From Paraburkholderia phenoliruptrix (GTDB taxonomy: Bacteria; Pseudomonadota; Gammaproteobacteria; Burkholderiales; Burkholderiaceae): a stretch of DNA of 64,000 bases. Location of the stretch: positions 1 through 64,000 of the forward strand of contig NZ_CADIKB010000010.1 in NCBI RefSeq assembly GCF_902859825.1, written 5' to 3'. Numbering within the stretch: position 1 is the stretch's first letter; every line of letters starts with the position of its first letter. The position numbers and the translations under genes were made by a program. Shown one piece after another: positions 1 to 9,707 of the stretch. Below the pieces are notes generated by a model. It made no database searches, had not been told where the DNA came from, and saw only the letters and a program-made list of their open reading frames with translations.

Positions 1-107
1 CGGAAAGCACCGGCATATGTTGGACTCGCCTAAGTTATTGATAAACCTGCTGTATCGGGCTTCGGCGTAGTCCAGCAAAGTTCGGTGCTGGAGTCATGGT
101 GAAATGA

Positions 108-142
108 AAAATGGCCGGGGAGGTGAACTCCCCGGCCATTTT
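108..142. terminator. Bidirectional rho-independent terminator
   Basis: A perfect 15-bp stem (108-122 with 128-142) encloses a 5-base loop. A-rich and T-rich flanks mean it can work in both directions. It lies just past the stop of the leftward regulator gene. Bases 1-107 show no supportable gene; they may hold the 3' flank or promoter of something outside the window. Confidence 0.85.
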
Positions 143-203
143 CTTTTGCCTGGTTCTGTTGCCGGTGCGCCTGCGAGCGCGCCGCTAAAAACCGGCGGGT
201 TGC

Positions 204-947
204 TCAGCTATTCGCCTCGGACGTTTCGTTCGCGCGACGCAGCCGCTCGCGGCTGTTCGACAGATGCATGCGCATGGCCGCGCGTGCGCCGTCGGCGTCG
301 TGCCGGCTGATCGCTTCGAGAATGCTCTCGTGTTCGAGGTTGACGAGCGACAGATACGCGTCCGGCTCGGCACGCGCAATGCCGGCGGAATCCAGACGGT
401 TGCGCGGAATCAGCGCGCTGCCCATTTGCGTGAGAATGTCGACGAAATAGCGGTTGCCCGTGGCGCGCGCCACCGAGATATGGAACTGCAGGTCCGCCTC
501 GACGCTGTCGAGCCCGTTGTGACGCGTGGCTTCAATTCCGTCGAGCGCGGCGCGCATGCGCGCGAGGTCTTCCGGCTTGGCGCGCTGCGCGGCGAGACCC
601 GCGCATTCGGTTTCAAGGCTAATGCGCAGTTCGAGGATGGACAGCACGTCGCGCAGCGTGGTGGCGGGCACCATGTCGATGCCGAGTTTTTCGCGCTGCG
701 GTTCGAGCACGAAGCTGCCGATGCCGTGCCGCGTCTCGATGATCTTGCCTGCCTGCAGGCGCGAAATGGCCTCGCGAATGACCGTGCGGCTCACGCTCAG
801 CGTGACCATGAGTTGCGATTCGGTTGGCAGCTTGTCGCCTGGCTTCAGCGCGTTCGACGCGATCTGCTCGGTGACGTAGTTGACGACGAGCTCGGCAAGA
901 TTACGAGCGCGTCGTGGCGGTGCCGCGGATGCCAGTGGTGTAGCCAT
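204..947 (-). CDS. FadR-subfamily (FCD) GntR transcriptional regulator, probable hexarate/uronate regulator
   Basis: 247 residues. A GntR winged helix-turn-helix occupies about residues 16-80 and an all-helical FCD ligand domain about 98-235. The FCD domain keeps the Asp/His pattern that binds a metal in this family (D-x-x-F-H, L-E-H-E, M-R-M-H). The ATG at 947 is preceded by AGGGG at good spacing; an upstream in-frame ATG at 995 is the alternative. Known: FCD regulators bind sugar acids or organic acids and repress catabolic operons. Inferred: it controls the adjacent kdgD/garD/udh and TRAP genes, in the role of the FadR-type hexarate regulator called GguR. A perfect palindrome in its own leader suggests autoregulation. 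Confidence 0.92.
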   Translation of the reverse strand: MATPLASAAPPRRARNLAELVVNYVTEQIASNALKPGDKLPTESQLMVTLSVSRTVIREAISRLQAGKIIETRHGIGSFVLEPQREKLGIDMVPATTLRDVLSILELRISLETECAGLAAQRAKPEDLARMRAALDGIEATRHNGLDSVEADLQFHISVARATGNRYFVDILTQMGSALIPRNRLDSAGIARAEPDAYLSLVNLEHESILEAISRHDADGARAAMRMHLSNSRERLRRANETSEANS

Positions 948-1002
948 CGAAAACGCCCCTGAATCAGATAGTTGCAGATGCTTCCTGCGGTCCATTATAC
1001 CG

Positions 1003-1013
1003 TCGTCTGACGA
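1003..1013. promoter_or_regulatory. FadR-type operator before the FCD regulator
   Basis: TCGTCTGACGA fits TNGTNNNACNA exactly and sits in a longer perfect repeat, GTCGTC-T-GACGAC (1002-1014). It is 55-65 bases upstream of the regulator ATG. The same pattern recurs near 3.7 kb and 7.4-7.7 kb. Confidence 0.6.
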
Positions 1014-1135
1014 CTGATTATAGAAAGGCTGGATCATTTTGAGCGCGGGGCAGAGGCGGGCGGCGGCGGAGCGCCGGGCCCGGGCCCGGCCCCGCTCGTC
1101 GTACGCCGCGGGGCAAGCCGCGAGCGCCGCCGCCA

Positions 1136-2497
1136 TCACCGCGGGCGCAGCTCCACGCGCCTGATGTCCTTCACGATCACGAGATAGCTGAACACCGTAA
1201 GCAGCGCATTGGCGCCGACGAACACCAGCGCGCCGTTGAACGAGCCGCTCTGCGCAACGAGATAACCGATCACGATCGGCGTGACGATGCCGGCCACGTT
1301 GCCGAACATGTTGAAGATGCCGCCGGACAGACCCAAGGCTTCCTTCGGCGACGTGTCGGCGACCACCGCCCAGCCGAGCGCGCCGATGCCCTTGCCGAAG
1401 AACGCGAGCGACATCAGCGCGACGACGATCCAGTCGGTGGACACATAGTTGCAGCCGATGATCGACACCGACAGCAGCATGCCGCCGACAATCGGCACCT
1501 TGCGCGCGACGGTCAGCGAATGGCCGCGCCGGATCAGCGCATCCGACAGAATGCCGCCGAGCACGCCGCCCGAAAATCCGCAGATGGCGGGCAAGGACGC
1601 GACGAGGCCCGCCTGCAGGATCGTCATGTGGCGCGCCTGCACGAGGTAGATCGGAAACCACGTCAGGAAGAAGTAGGTGAGCACGTTGATGCAGTACTGC
1701 GCCAGATAGACGCCGACCAGCATCCGGTTGGTGAGCAACTGACGCACGAGCGACCAGCCGCCGGCCTTTTCGACGCCGACGGCAGCGGCTTTGGAATCGG
1801 CCTTCTGGTGGCCGTTGACGACGCCGCCGCCCTGTTCGATGTATTCGAGTTCGGCCGCCGACACGCCCGGATGGTCCGCGGGGTGCTTCATTACCTTGAG
1901 CCAGGTGAGGGCGAGCAGCAGGCCGGCCACGCCCATCACGACATAGACCATGTGCCAGCCGAACGCGTGGGTGAGCCAGGCCATCAGCGGCGTGAAGACG
2001 ACAGCCGCGAAATACTGAGCGGAGTTGAAGATCGCGGACGCGGTGCCGCGCTCCTTGGTCGGGAACCAGCTCGCTACGACCTTCGCGTTCGCGGGAAACG
2101 CCGGCGATTCCGCCGCGCCCATCGCGAAACGCAACACGAACAGACCCGTCACCGCGGCGGCCGCGCTGCCCAACAGGCCAATGGAGCTTTGCAGCAATGT
2201 GAAAAGCGACCAGAAGAAGATGCTCGCCGCGTACACGCGCCGCGCGCCGAAACGGTCGAGCAGCCAGCCGGCCGGCAATTGCGAGAGCACGTAAGCCCAA
2301 CTGAACGCGGAGAAGATGTAGCCCATGCGGATCGCGTCGAAGCCGAACTCCGTGCGCATCGCCGAGCCGGTGACCGACAGCGTCGCGCGGTCCGCGTAAT
2401 TGAAGGTGGTGATCACAAAGATCAGTAGCAGGATCGCGTAGCGGACTTTAGTGCGCTTCGCGACATTGGCGGAACTCGCCGTGCGGCTCATTTCCAT
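1136..2497 (-). CDS. MFS anion:cation symporter, GudP/GarP-type glucarate/galactarate permease
   Basis: 453 residues with about 12 hydrophobic segments. The N-terminal half has the ACS-family features F-N-Y-A-D-R-A-T-L-S (about residues 32-41) and G-W-L-L-D-R-F-G-A-R-R (loop 2-3 motif, about 77-87). The length fits GudP/GarP/DgoT proteins. AGGAG stands 7 bases before the ATG at 2497. Known: this family imports hexarates and related sugar acids with protons. Inferred: galactarate/glucarate uptake feeding GarD and KdgD. A hairpin terminator separates it from kdgD upstream, so it may depend on partial read-through or its own promoter. The exact substrate cannot be read from sequence. Confidence 0.88.
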   Translation of the reverse strand: MEMSRTASSANVAKRTKVRYAILLLIFVITTFNYADRATLSVTGSAMRTEFGFDAIRMGYIFSAFSWAYVLSQLPAGWLLDRFGARRVYAASIFFWSLFTLLQSSIGLLGSAAAAVTGLFVLRFAMGAAESPAFPANAKVVASWFPTKERGTASAIFNSAQYFAAVVFTPLMAWLTHAFGWHMVYVVMGVAGLLLALTWLKVMKHPADHPGVSAAELEYIEQGGGVVNGHQKADSKAAAVGVEKAGGWSLVRQLLTNRMLVGVYLAQYCINVLTYFFLTWFPIYLVQARHMTILQAGLVASLPAICGFSGGVLGGILSDALIRRGHSLTVARKVPIVGGMLLSVSIIGCNYVSTDWIVVALMSLAFFGKGIGALGWAVVADTSPKEALGLSGGIFNMFGNVAGIVTPIVIGYLVAQSGSFNGALVFVGANALLTVFSYLVIVKDIRRVELRPR

Positions 2498-2568
2498 GGT
2501 TATCTCCTCAATGCTTATCCAGGGGAGCGGGCTCCCGGCCTTATGGGTCGGCCTCGGTCGCAGGTGCG

Positions 2569-2601
2569 AAAAACGCCCGGCGACGTAGTCGTCTCCGGGC
2601 G
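2569..2601 (-). terminator. Rho-independent terminator after kdgD
   Basis: An 11-bp stem with one mismatch (2574-2584 with 2591-2601) and a 6-base loop is followed on the minus strand by five T residues. It lies between kdgD and the permease gene and would reduce permease transcription relative to kdgD. Confidence 0.7.
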
Positions 2602-2711
2602 CTCCTTGCGCTGCCGTCCACCGGCGTTCATCCGGCGCTCATCCGGCGTTCACGGGCGGCGGTGGTTTGCCTCGCCGGCCGGCAGTCGCGCCGCCGGCGA
2701 GGCGCGCTGCG

Positions 2712-3629
2712 TTACTGCGGCCCGAGCGTCTTGATGAGCGCGTCGAGCTGCGCCATTTCGTCGTCGGTCAGATCGGTCAGCGGCGCGCGCACCGGGCCGG
2801 CGCTGTGGCCGACCAGCTTCGCACCCGCCTTGACGATGCTGACCGCGTAGCCGGCGCGGCGGTTGCGGATTTTCAGGTACGGCAGGAAAAATTCGTCGAT
2901 CAGCTTGCCGACGGTCGCGTGGTCGTCCGCCGCGATCGCGCGGTAGAAGTCCATCGCGGTTTTCGGAATGAAGTTGAATACCGCCGACGAGTACACCGGC
3001 ACGCCCAGCGCCTTGTAGGCCGCGGCGTAGACTTCCGCGGTCGGCAGGCCGCCGAGGTACGAGAAGCGGTCGCCCAGACGGCGGCGGATCGTCACCATGT
3101 TTTCGATCTCGCCCACGCCGTCCTTGAAGCCGATCAGGTTCGGGCAGCGCTCGGCGAGGCCTTCCAGCATGTCGGCGTTCAACTTCGAATTCGCGCGGTT
3201 GTAGATGATCACGCCCATGTTCGGCACGGCCTTGCAGACTTCTTCGGCGTGCGCGGCGATGCCTTCCTGGCAGGCTTCCGTCAGATAGTGCGGCATCAGC
3301 AAAATGCCGTTCGCGCCGTGGCGCTCGGCTTCTTTCGCATACTCGATGGCGACGCGCGTGGGGCCGCCCGCGCCGGCCAGAATCGGCACCTTACCCTTGC
3401 AGACTTCGGTGGCAGTGCGCACGACGTTCGAATAGTCGTTGTGGGTGAGCGAGAAGAATTCGCCCGTGCCGCCGGCCACGAACAGCGCCGAGGCGCCGTA
3501 CGGCGCGAGCCATTCGAGGCGCTCGGCGTAAGTGTCGGCGCGGAATTCGCCTTGTGCGTCGAAATCGGTCACGGGGAAGGAGAGAAGGCCTTCCGAAACG
3601 ATCTGCTTGAGTTCCTGCGGTGTCGTCAT
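2712..3629 (-). CDS. kdgD: 5-dehydro-4-deoxyglucarate dehydratase
   Basis: 305 residues, the usual length for KdgD (EC 4.2.1.41). Cytosolic class I aldolase-type TIM barrel of the DHDPS/NAL family. The Schiff-base lysine is K169 in G-F-K-D-G, the partner tyrosine Y143 is in I-I-Y-N-R, and the substrate loop is G-G-T-G-E-F (about 53-58). It dehydrates and decarboxylates 5-keto-4-deoxyglucarate, the GarD product, to alpha-ketoglutarate semialdehyde. I chose the ATG at 3629 because M-T-T-P-Q-E-L-K matches family N-termini; an ATG at 3692 would add 21 residues unlike the family. It is divergent from garD, with FadR-type operators between them. The dehydrogenase that finishes the pathway is not in this window. 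Confidence 0.95.
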   Translation of the reverse strand: MTTPQELKQIVSEGLLSFPVTDFDAQGEFRADTYAERLEWLAPYGASALFVAGGTGEFFSLTHNDYSNVVRTATEVCKGKVPILAGAGGPTRVAIEYAKEAERHGANGILLMPHYLTEACQEGIAAHAEEVCKAVPNMGVIIYNRANSKLNADMLEGLAERCPNLIGFKDGVGEIENMVTIRRRLGDRFSYLGGLPTAEVYAAAYKALGVPVYSSAVFNFIPKTAMDFYRAIAADDHATVGKLIDEFFLPYLKIRNRRAGYAVSIVKAGAKLVGHSAGPVRAPLTDLTDDEMAQLDALIKTLGPQ

Positions 3630-3688
3630 GGTGTATGTATCCGGGCGTCGGTAGGGTTGTATCAATAGAAATGAAGATTTCTTATACG

Positions 3689-3699
3689 TCATCGTACAA
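3689..3699. promoter_or_regulatory. FadR-type operator, kdgD side of the kdgD/garD intergenic region
   Basis: TCATCGTACAA differs by one base from TNGTNNNACNA. It lies in a 16-base element, ATACGTCATCGTACAA, that recurs inverted with one mismatch about 95 bases away. It is 60 bases upstream of the kdgD ATG. Confidence 0.55.
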
Positions 3700-3783
3700 C
3701 AACACTTTGGCTAACTCAACGAAGATTTCGCGGCATAATGGAGCAATTAGGGTAAATACGGAACATCTCGGCCAGCGCGCATG

Positions 3784-3794
3784 TTGTAGGATGA
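3784..3794. promoter_or_regulatory. FadR-type operator, garD side of the kdgD/garD intergenic region
   Basis: TTGTAGGATGA lies within TTGTAGGATGACGTAT (3784-3799), the inverted near-copy (15/16) of the element at 3684-3699. It is 50 bases upstream of the garD ATG. Two inverted copies flanking a divergent promoter region fit joint repression, possibly with looping. Confidence 0.55.
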
Positions 3795-3844
3795 CGTATG
3801 AATAGCTGCCGCAGAAGGCGTTAATCGCCATAAGGATCGATGCA

Positions 3845-5434
3845 ATGGAACTTTCACCGCTCTACATTCGCGTGCACCCCAATGACAATGTCGCGATCGT
3901 CGTGAACGACGGCGGGCTGGGGGAGGGCGCGGTTTTCCCCGACGGACTCGTGTTGCGCGAGCGCGTGCCGCAGGGGCACAAGGTCGCGCTTGCCGATCTG
4001 GCCGAGGGCGGCGAGGTCATCCGCTATAACGTGGTGATCGGCTATGCGCTGAAGGCGCTGCCCAAAGGAAGCTGGATCAACGAGCACGTGATCCGCATGC
4101 CGAGCCCGCCGGGGCTCGAGGACCTGCCCATCGCGACCATCAAGGCGCCGGAGATGCCGCCGCTCGAAGGCTACACGTTCGAGGGCTACCGCAACGCGGA
4201 CGGCTCGGTCGGCTCGCGCAACATTCTGGCGATCACCACCACGGTGCAGTGCGTGGCGGACGTGGTTCAGCACGCGGTCGCGCGCATCAAGTCCGAGCTG
4301 CTGCCGAAGTACCCGAACGTCGACGACGTGGTGAGCCTCGGCCACACCTACGGCTGCGGCGTCGCGATCGACGCGCCCGACGCGATGGTGCCGATTCGCA
4401 CGGTGCGCAACATCGCGCTGAATCCGAACTTCGGCGGCGAGGTGATGATGGTGAGCCTCGGTTGCGAGAAGCTGCAGCCGGAGCGTTTGATGCCGCCTGG
4501 CACGATTCCGATCGCGGCGGCGCAGAACCCGAGCGAAATCGCCGACATCGGCGATCTCGGCGCCGACGAGAACGGCGACGTGGTCGTCCTTCAGGACGAG
4601 TCGCACGTCGGCTTCCAGTCTATGATCGAGTCGATCATGAGGACGGCTGAAGGTCACCTGAAGCGGCTCAACAACCGGCGCCGCGAGACGTGTTCAGCGG
4701 CGGACCTCGTGGTCGGCGTGCAGTGCGGCGGCAGCGACGCGTTCTCGGGTCTCACCGCAAATCCGGCGGTTGGCTTCGCGACCGATCTGCTCGTGCGCGC
4801 GGGCGCCACGGTGATGTTCTCTGAAGTCACCGAAGTGCGCGACGGCGTCGATCAACTGACCGCGCGTGCGGCGAATGCGGACGTCGCGCAGGCGATCATC
4901 CGCGAGATGCAGTGGTACGACGATTATCTGAAGCGCGGCGGCGCGGACCGCAGCGCGAACACCACGCCAGGCAACAAGAAGGGCGGCTTGTCGAACATCG
5001 TCGAAAAGGCGATGGGCTCGATCATCAAGTCCGGCAACTCGCCGATTTCGGGCGTGCTGTCGCCGGGCGAGAAAGCGCGGCAAAAAGGTTTGATCTACGC
5101 GGCGACGCCGGCGAGCGACTTTATCTGCGGCACGCTGCAGCTTGCGGCGGGTATCAATCTGCACGTCTTCACGACCGGCCGCGGCACCCCATACAGCCTC
5201 GCCGAAGTGCCGGTCATCAAGGTGGCCACGCGCTCGGATCTGGCGCGCCGCTGGCACGACCTGATGGATATTAACGCCGGCACCATCGCCACGGGCAACG
5301 CGACGATCGAGGACGTGGGCTGGGAACTGTTCCGCTATATGCTCGACGTCGCGAGCGGCCGCAAGAAGACCTGCGCGGAGAAGCTCAAGCTGCATAATGC
5401 GCTGGCGCTCTTCAACCCGGCGCCGGTGACCTGA
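3845..5434 (+). CDS. garD: Galactarate dehydratase (UxaA family)
   Basis: 529 residues against about 523 for E. coli GarD (EC 4.2.1.42). An N-terminal SAF-like domain (about 1-100) is followed by the UxaA/GarD catalytic region. Stretches recognised from E. coli GarD include [25 protein letters not shown], and [11 protein letters not shown]. It converts galactarate to 5-keto-4-deoxyglucarate with a divalent metal in the cytosol. The ATG at 3845 follows AAGGA at 3832-3836. It reads away from kdgD across a shared operator region, and udh follows 108 bases downstream after a small hairpin. Confidence 0.96.
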   Translation: MELSPLYIRVHPNDNVAIVVNDGGLGEGAVFPDGLVLRERVPQGHKVALADLAEGGEVIRYNVVIGYALKALPKGSWINEHVIRMPSPPGLEDLPIATIKAPEMPPLEGYTFEGYRNADGSVGSRNILAITTTVQCVADVVQHAVARIKSELLPKYPNVDDVVSLGHTYGCGVAIDAPDAMVPIRTVRNIALNPNFGGEVMMVSLGCEKLQPERLMPPGTIPIAAAQNPSEIADIGDLGADENGDVVVLQDESHVGFQSMIESIMRTAEGHLKRLNNRRRETCSAADLVVGVQCGGSDAFSGLTANPAVGFATDLLVRAGATVMFSEVTEVRDGVDQLTARAANADVAQAIIREMQWYDDYLKRGGADRSANTTPGNKKGGLSNIVEKAMGSIIKSGNSPISGVLSPGEKARQKGLIYAATPASDFICGTLQLAAGINLHVFTTGRGTPYSLAEVPVIKVATRSDLARRWHDLMDINAGTIATGNATIEDVGWELFRYMLDVASGRKKTCAEKLKLHNALALFNPAPVT

Positions 5435-5446
5435 TTGCCGCACCTG

Positions 5447-5472
5447 CGAGCCGCGCATGTCGCGGCTCGTTT
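5447..5472 (+). terminator. Hairpin after garD, weak terminator
   Basis: A perfect 9-bp stem (5447-5455 with 5461-5469) with a 5-base loop is followed by only three T residues. It could attenuate rather than stop transcription into udh. Confidence 0.5.
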
Positions 5473-5542
5473 GACGTGATGCCTTCACGGGTGTATCGCC
5501 CAATACTGCTTCATAGAGCTGGCCATTCATAAACAGACACAC

Positions 5543-6385
5543 ATGACAGATTCCAATCTGCACCGTACCTCCACCCCCAAACCCTTTCGACGCCTGCTGC
5601 TCACCGGAGCCGCCGGCAATCTGGGCAGGCAACTGCGCGGCCCCCTTGCCGCGTGGGCCGACGTCGTGCGTGTGACGGACATCGCGCCGCTCGGCGAGGT
5701 GGCCGCGCACGAAGAAGCGTCGATCGTCGATCTCGCAGACGAAGCCGCCGTGCTCGCGCTGCTCGAAGGCGTGGACGCGGTGATCCACCTGGGCGGCATT
5801 TCCGTCGAAGCGCCTTTCGCCGACCTGCTCGAAGCGAACATTCGCGGCCTGTACAACCTGTATTCGGCCGCGCAGAAGCAGGGTGTGAAGCGCGTCGTGT
5901 ACGCGAGCTCGAATCACGCGGTGGGTTTTCATCCGGTGACGGAAGTGCTCGATACCGACGCGCCGCTGCGCCCCGACAGTCTCTACGGCGTGACGAAGTG
6001 TTTCGGCGAATCGCTGTCGCGCTATTACTTCGACCGCTTCGGGCTCGAGACGGTGTGTCTGCGGATCGGCTCGTCGTTCGAGCAGCCGAAGAACCCGCGC
6101 ATGCTGGTCACGTATCTCAGCTATCGCGACTTCATCGAACTCGTGCGCTGTTCGCTGTTCACCAATCGGGTGGGCCATGCAATCGTGTACGGCGTGTCGG
6201 ATAACCGCACGAAGTGGGTCGACAATACGAAGGCGGCGTTCCTCGGCTTTCGCCCGCAGGACAGTTCCGTCCAGTTCGAGCATCTCTTTCCCGTGAGCGC
6301 GCCGACCGCGGATCTCGACGATCCGACCCAGCGCTTCCAGGGTGGCCCGTTCGTGCTGGCTGGTCCGATGGAGCCGAAGCGGTGA
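5543..6385 (+). CDS. udh: Uronate dehydrogenase (NAD-dependent, extended SDR fold)
   Basis: 280 residues. The NAD-binding G-A-A-G-N-L-G lies at residues 22-28, followed by D46 for NAD ribose binding. The catalytic Y148-x-x-x-K152 (Y-G-V-T-K) follows the A-S-S-N-H serine segment. Length and the motif S-S-N-H-A-V-G-F fit Udh (EC 1.1.1.203), which oxidises galacturonate and glucuronate to their aldaro-lactones. The next gene encodes an SMP-30 lactonase and overlaps it by 4 bases (GTGA), so the two are translationally coupled. The product then enters the GarD/KdgD route. Other sugar epimerases share the fold, but the context makes Udh the best call. Confidence 0.93.
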   Translation: MTDSNLHRTSTPKPFRRLLLTGAAGNLGRQLRGPLAAWADVVRVTDIAPLGEVAAHEEASIVDLADEAAVLALLEGVDAVIHLGGISVEAPFADLLEANIRGLYNLYSAAQKQGVKRVVYASSNHAVGFHPVTEVLDTDAPLRPDSLYGVTKCFGESLSRYYFDRFGLETVCLRIGSSFEQPKNPRMLVTYLSYRDFIELVRCSLFTNRVGHAIVYGVSDNRTKWVDNTKAAFLGFRPQDSSVQFEHLFPVSAPTADLDDPTQRFQGGPFVLAGPMEPKR

Positions 6386-7353
6386 GCGCCGCGGGCAATC
6401 CGCGCGTGGAGCGTGTTGAGCGTGTTGAGCGCGTGCTGGCGGCGGGCGAGGCGCCGGCTGGCGTCGGCGAGAGTCCGGTCTGGCGCGTGGCGGAACAGGC
6501 GCTTTACTGGGTCGATATTCCGGCGCACAAGATCGTGCGGCTACGGCTCGAGACGGGCGAGCGCTCCGAATGGCTGTTGCCCGAGAAAGTTGCGTGCATC
6601 GCGTTCGATCGTCGCGGCACCGTGCTTGCCGGCTGCGAAAGCGGTCTCTTTGCAGTGACGCTCGGCGAAGATTCTGCCCGCCTGTCGCCTCGGGCCGCGC
6701 AGCCCGGCGAGCCTGTCAAAGTCACCGGACGCAAGCTCGCGGCGCCGGTCTTTCCCTTTCCCGACATGCGTTTCAACGACGGCCGCTGCGACCGGCAAGG
6801 ACGCTTCTGGGCCGGCACGATGGTGCAGGACATGGCCGCCGCCAACCCGGCCGGCGCGCTCTACCGGTTCGACGGGGACGGTGTGCTGTCGGCGCCGGTC
6901 GTCGACGGACTCATCACGCAGAATGGCCTCGGCTGGTCGCCGGACGGCACGACGATGTATCTGTCCGACTCGCACCCGCTGCGCAGGCAGATCTGGGCGT
7001 TCGACTACGACGTCGAAACCGGCGAGCCGCGCAACCGGCGTGTGTTCGCCGATTTGAACCACTATGTGGGCCGGCCCGACGGCGCGGCGGTGGATGCGGA
7101 CGGTTGCTACTGGATCTGCGCGAACGACGCAGGCGCGCTGTTGCGCTTCACGCCGCGAGGCAAGCTCGACCGGCAGATTGCCGTGCCGGCCATCAAGCCG
7201 GCCATGTGTGCTTTCGGCGGACGTGATCTGGATACGCTCTTCGTCACGTCGATCCGGCCGGCGGCCGGCGCAAGCGAACATGACGGGCATGTCTTCGCGG
7301 TGCGTCCGGGCGTCACCGGCTTGCCGGAACCGGAGTTTGCCGGCCAGCTGTGA
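6382..7353 (+). CDS. SMP-30/gluconolaconase family lactonase, probable aldaro-lactonase
   Basis: 323 residues from a GTG at 6382 that overlaps the udh stop. Six-bladed beta-propeller of the SMP-30/LRE family. Metal-site positions are visible: Glu in G-V-G-E-S-P-V-W near the N-terminus, Asn in R-F-N-D-G-R, Asn in I-T-Q-N-G-L, and Asp in Y-L-S-D-S. The family hydrolyses sugar lactones; here the substrate is inferred to be the galactaro- or glucaro-lactone made by Udh. The N-terminus carries a triplicated V-E-R from a 9-base tandem repeat (about 6406-6432). A terminator follows. The stop-overlapping GTG is favoured because no other start before the conserved Glu is better placed. Confidence 0.9.
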   Translation: MSAAGNPRVERVERVERVLAAGEAPAGVGESPVWRVAEQALYWVDIPAHKIVRLRLETGERSEWLLPEKVACIAFDRRGTVLAGCESGLFAVTLGEDSARLSPRAAQPGEPVKVTGRKLAAPVFPFPDMRFNDGRCDRQGRFWAGTMVQDMAAANPAGALYRFDGDGVLSAPVVDGLITQNGLGWSPDGTTMYLSDSHPLRRQIWAFDYDVETGEPRNRRVFADLNHYVGRPDGAAVDADGCYWICANDAGALLRFTPRGKLDRQIAVPAIKPAMCAFGGRDLDTLFVTSIRPAAGASEHDGHVFAVRPGVTGLPEPEFAGQL

Positions 7354-7375
7354 GCAGCTGACGGCTCGGGAGTAG

Positions 7376-7416
7376 AGCGCCGGCGCGTGAAAACGCGACC
7401 GGCGCTGTTTGTTTTC
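7376..7416 (+). terminator. Rho-independent terminator after the lactonase gene
   Basis: A GC-rich stem of about 12 bp with one bulge (7376-7387 with 7394-7406) and a 6-base loop is followed by GTTTGTTTT. It lies 22 bases past the stop codon. Confidence 0.8.
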
Positions 7417-7448
7417 TCGCTCACTTCTCAAGTTCAATAATTCGTCAC

Positions 7449-7459
7449 TCGTCATACAA
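7449..7459. promoter_or_regulatory. FadR-type operator upstream of the TRAP operon, distal
   Basis: TCGTCATACAA matches TNGTNNNACNA exactly. It differs at one position from the proximal copy TCGTCGTACAA. Confidence 0.55.
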
Positions 7460-7662
7460 CAATGTGGCGGACTTACCACGGTTTGGCATCCGTTGACGAA
7501 AAATTGGCGTTGCTGCACCGGCACTTCACAACTCTGCGCTACCGCCGCGCCAGCCCCACGCTTCAAAGCGGGCGCGCTATTCCGGTTATGCGCGCCGAGC
7601 GTTTCTTTCCTCGGGTAAATACCGTCTGTACAACTCAAACTGCGTTTTATATGCTTCATATG

Positions 7663-7673
7663 TCGTCGTACAA
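7663..7673. promoter_or_regulatory. FadR-type operator upstream of the TRAP operon, proximal
   Basis: TCGTCGTACAA is an exact match to TNGTNNNACNA. It is embedded in an AT-rich stretch (7640-7680) typical of promoter DNA and shares GTCRTCRTACAAC with the kdgD-side site. Confidence 0.6.
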
Positions 7674-8006
7674 CGTATAAGCGCAAACAGATTGCTTTCT
7701 GCTCATTGTCGAGAGCGCAAGGCAAGTCGGGATGGCAGCGCATTGTGTCGTACGAGGCCGCTTGGCGAATGCACCCGTGCGCGTCCGAGCTTGCCGACGC
7801 AGTAGAAGTAAAAGAAGTCGAGTTGTCTGACAGGAGTGCTGATCTTTGTGCCGGGGACGTTGCACGGACAGCACGGCAAAGCGTTCGCCCAGCCTCAGGA
7901 GACCGCGAGCGCCGCGCCGGGAGACGCAGCAAAACCATGTCACATCTGAAGCCAGTCGTCCGCCAGCGGCCGTCCGTCACGGCAGCTCGCCGGCGGCTGC
8001 CTATGA

Positions 8007-9056
<1,050 letters not shown>

Positions 9057-9072
9057 CGCTCATCGGGTGGTT

Positions 9073-9121
9073 CGCGCAGCGGGACGTCGTGCAGCAGCGC
9101 TGCGGATGGTCCCGCTGCGCG
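9073..9121 (+). promoter_or_regulatory. Intercistronic stem-loop between dctP and dctQ
   Basis: A perfect 13-bp stem (9073-9085 with 9109-9121) encloses a 23-base loop that contains a second palindrome, GCAGCGCTGC. There is no T-tract. Such structures often protect the 3' end of binding-protein mRNA and set an excess of binding protein over membrane subunits; that role is inferred. Confidence 0.65.
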
Positions 9122-9229
9122 CCGCTCGTCATCGCAGCGTTTGCGTCACATCAGTCGCTGGCGGCGGACGGTAGCACGACTAACTTATTGCAGCAGTCCG
9201 TCGCGGGCAAGAATGGGGTCAAGAGATTC

Positions 9230-9700
9230 ATGAAACGCCCAAACGATTTTCTCTTTCGCGCGCTGGCCGTGATCGCGTCGATCAGCCTTGCCGCGCTGAG
9301 CGCGCTGGTGATCTACGGCGTCGTGATGCGCTATGTGTTTAGCGACGCCCCCGATTTCGTCGAGCCGATCGCGCTTTTGCTCGTCATCGTGATCGCGATG
9401 TTCGGCGCCGCGCTCAAGGTTCGCGAAGGCGGCCATATTGGCCTCGATTCGCTCGTGAAGAACCTGCCGGAAAAGGGGCAACTGGTCGCGCACACTTTCC
9501 AACATTTGTGCCTGATCGCGCTCGCCGTGGCGATTTTCTTCGGCTCTTTGCAGATGGCGGAGACCACCCAGCATGACCGGATTCCGATTCTCGGCTTGCC
9601 CGAGGCGCTTCGCTATCTGATCCCGGTCATTGCCAGCGTCTGCATTGCGTCGTTCTCAATCGAGAACCTGCTGGCGCTTTTCGCAAAGAAACACAAGTAG
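9230..9700 (+). CDS. TRAP transporter small permease, DctQ family
   Basis: 156 residues with four hydrophobic segments, as expected for DctQ. Family features include V-V-M-R-Y-V-F in the first half and the acidic-flanked E-P-I-A-L-L-L-V segment. The ATG at 9230 is the start that gives a short cytosolic N-terminus (M-K-R-P-N-D) before the first membrane span. It is the small inner-membrane subunit of the Na+-driven importer and pairs with DctM, encoded 7 bases downstream. Confidence 0.9.
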   Translation: MKRPNDFLFRALAVIASISLAALSALVIYGVVMRYVFSDAPDFVEPIALLLVIVIAMFGAALKVREGGHIGLDSLVKNLPEKGQLVAHTFQHLCLIALAVAIFFGSLQMAETTQHDRIPILGLPEALRYLIPVIASVCIASFSIENLLALFAKKHK

Positions 9701-9707
9701 AACAATC

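Noticed and set aside
72..91. CCAGCA-TGCTGG inverted repeat near the left edge
   Set aside because: Short arms, no adjacent gene start and no T-tract; too weak to call.
948..2300. An extended reading of the FCD regulator frame through the permease gene
   Set aside because: The extra 451 residues are an out-of-frame shadow of the permease. The ATG at 947 has its own ribosome site and gives the normal family length.
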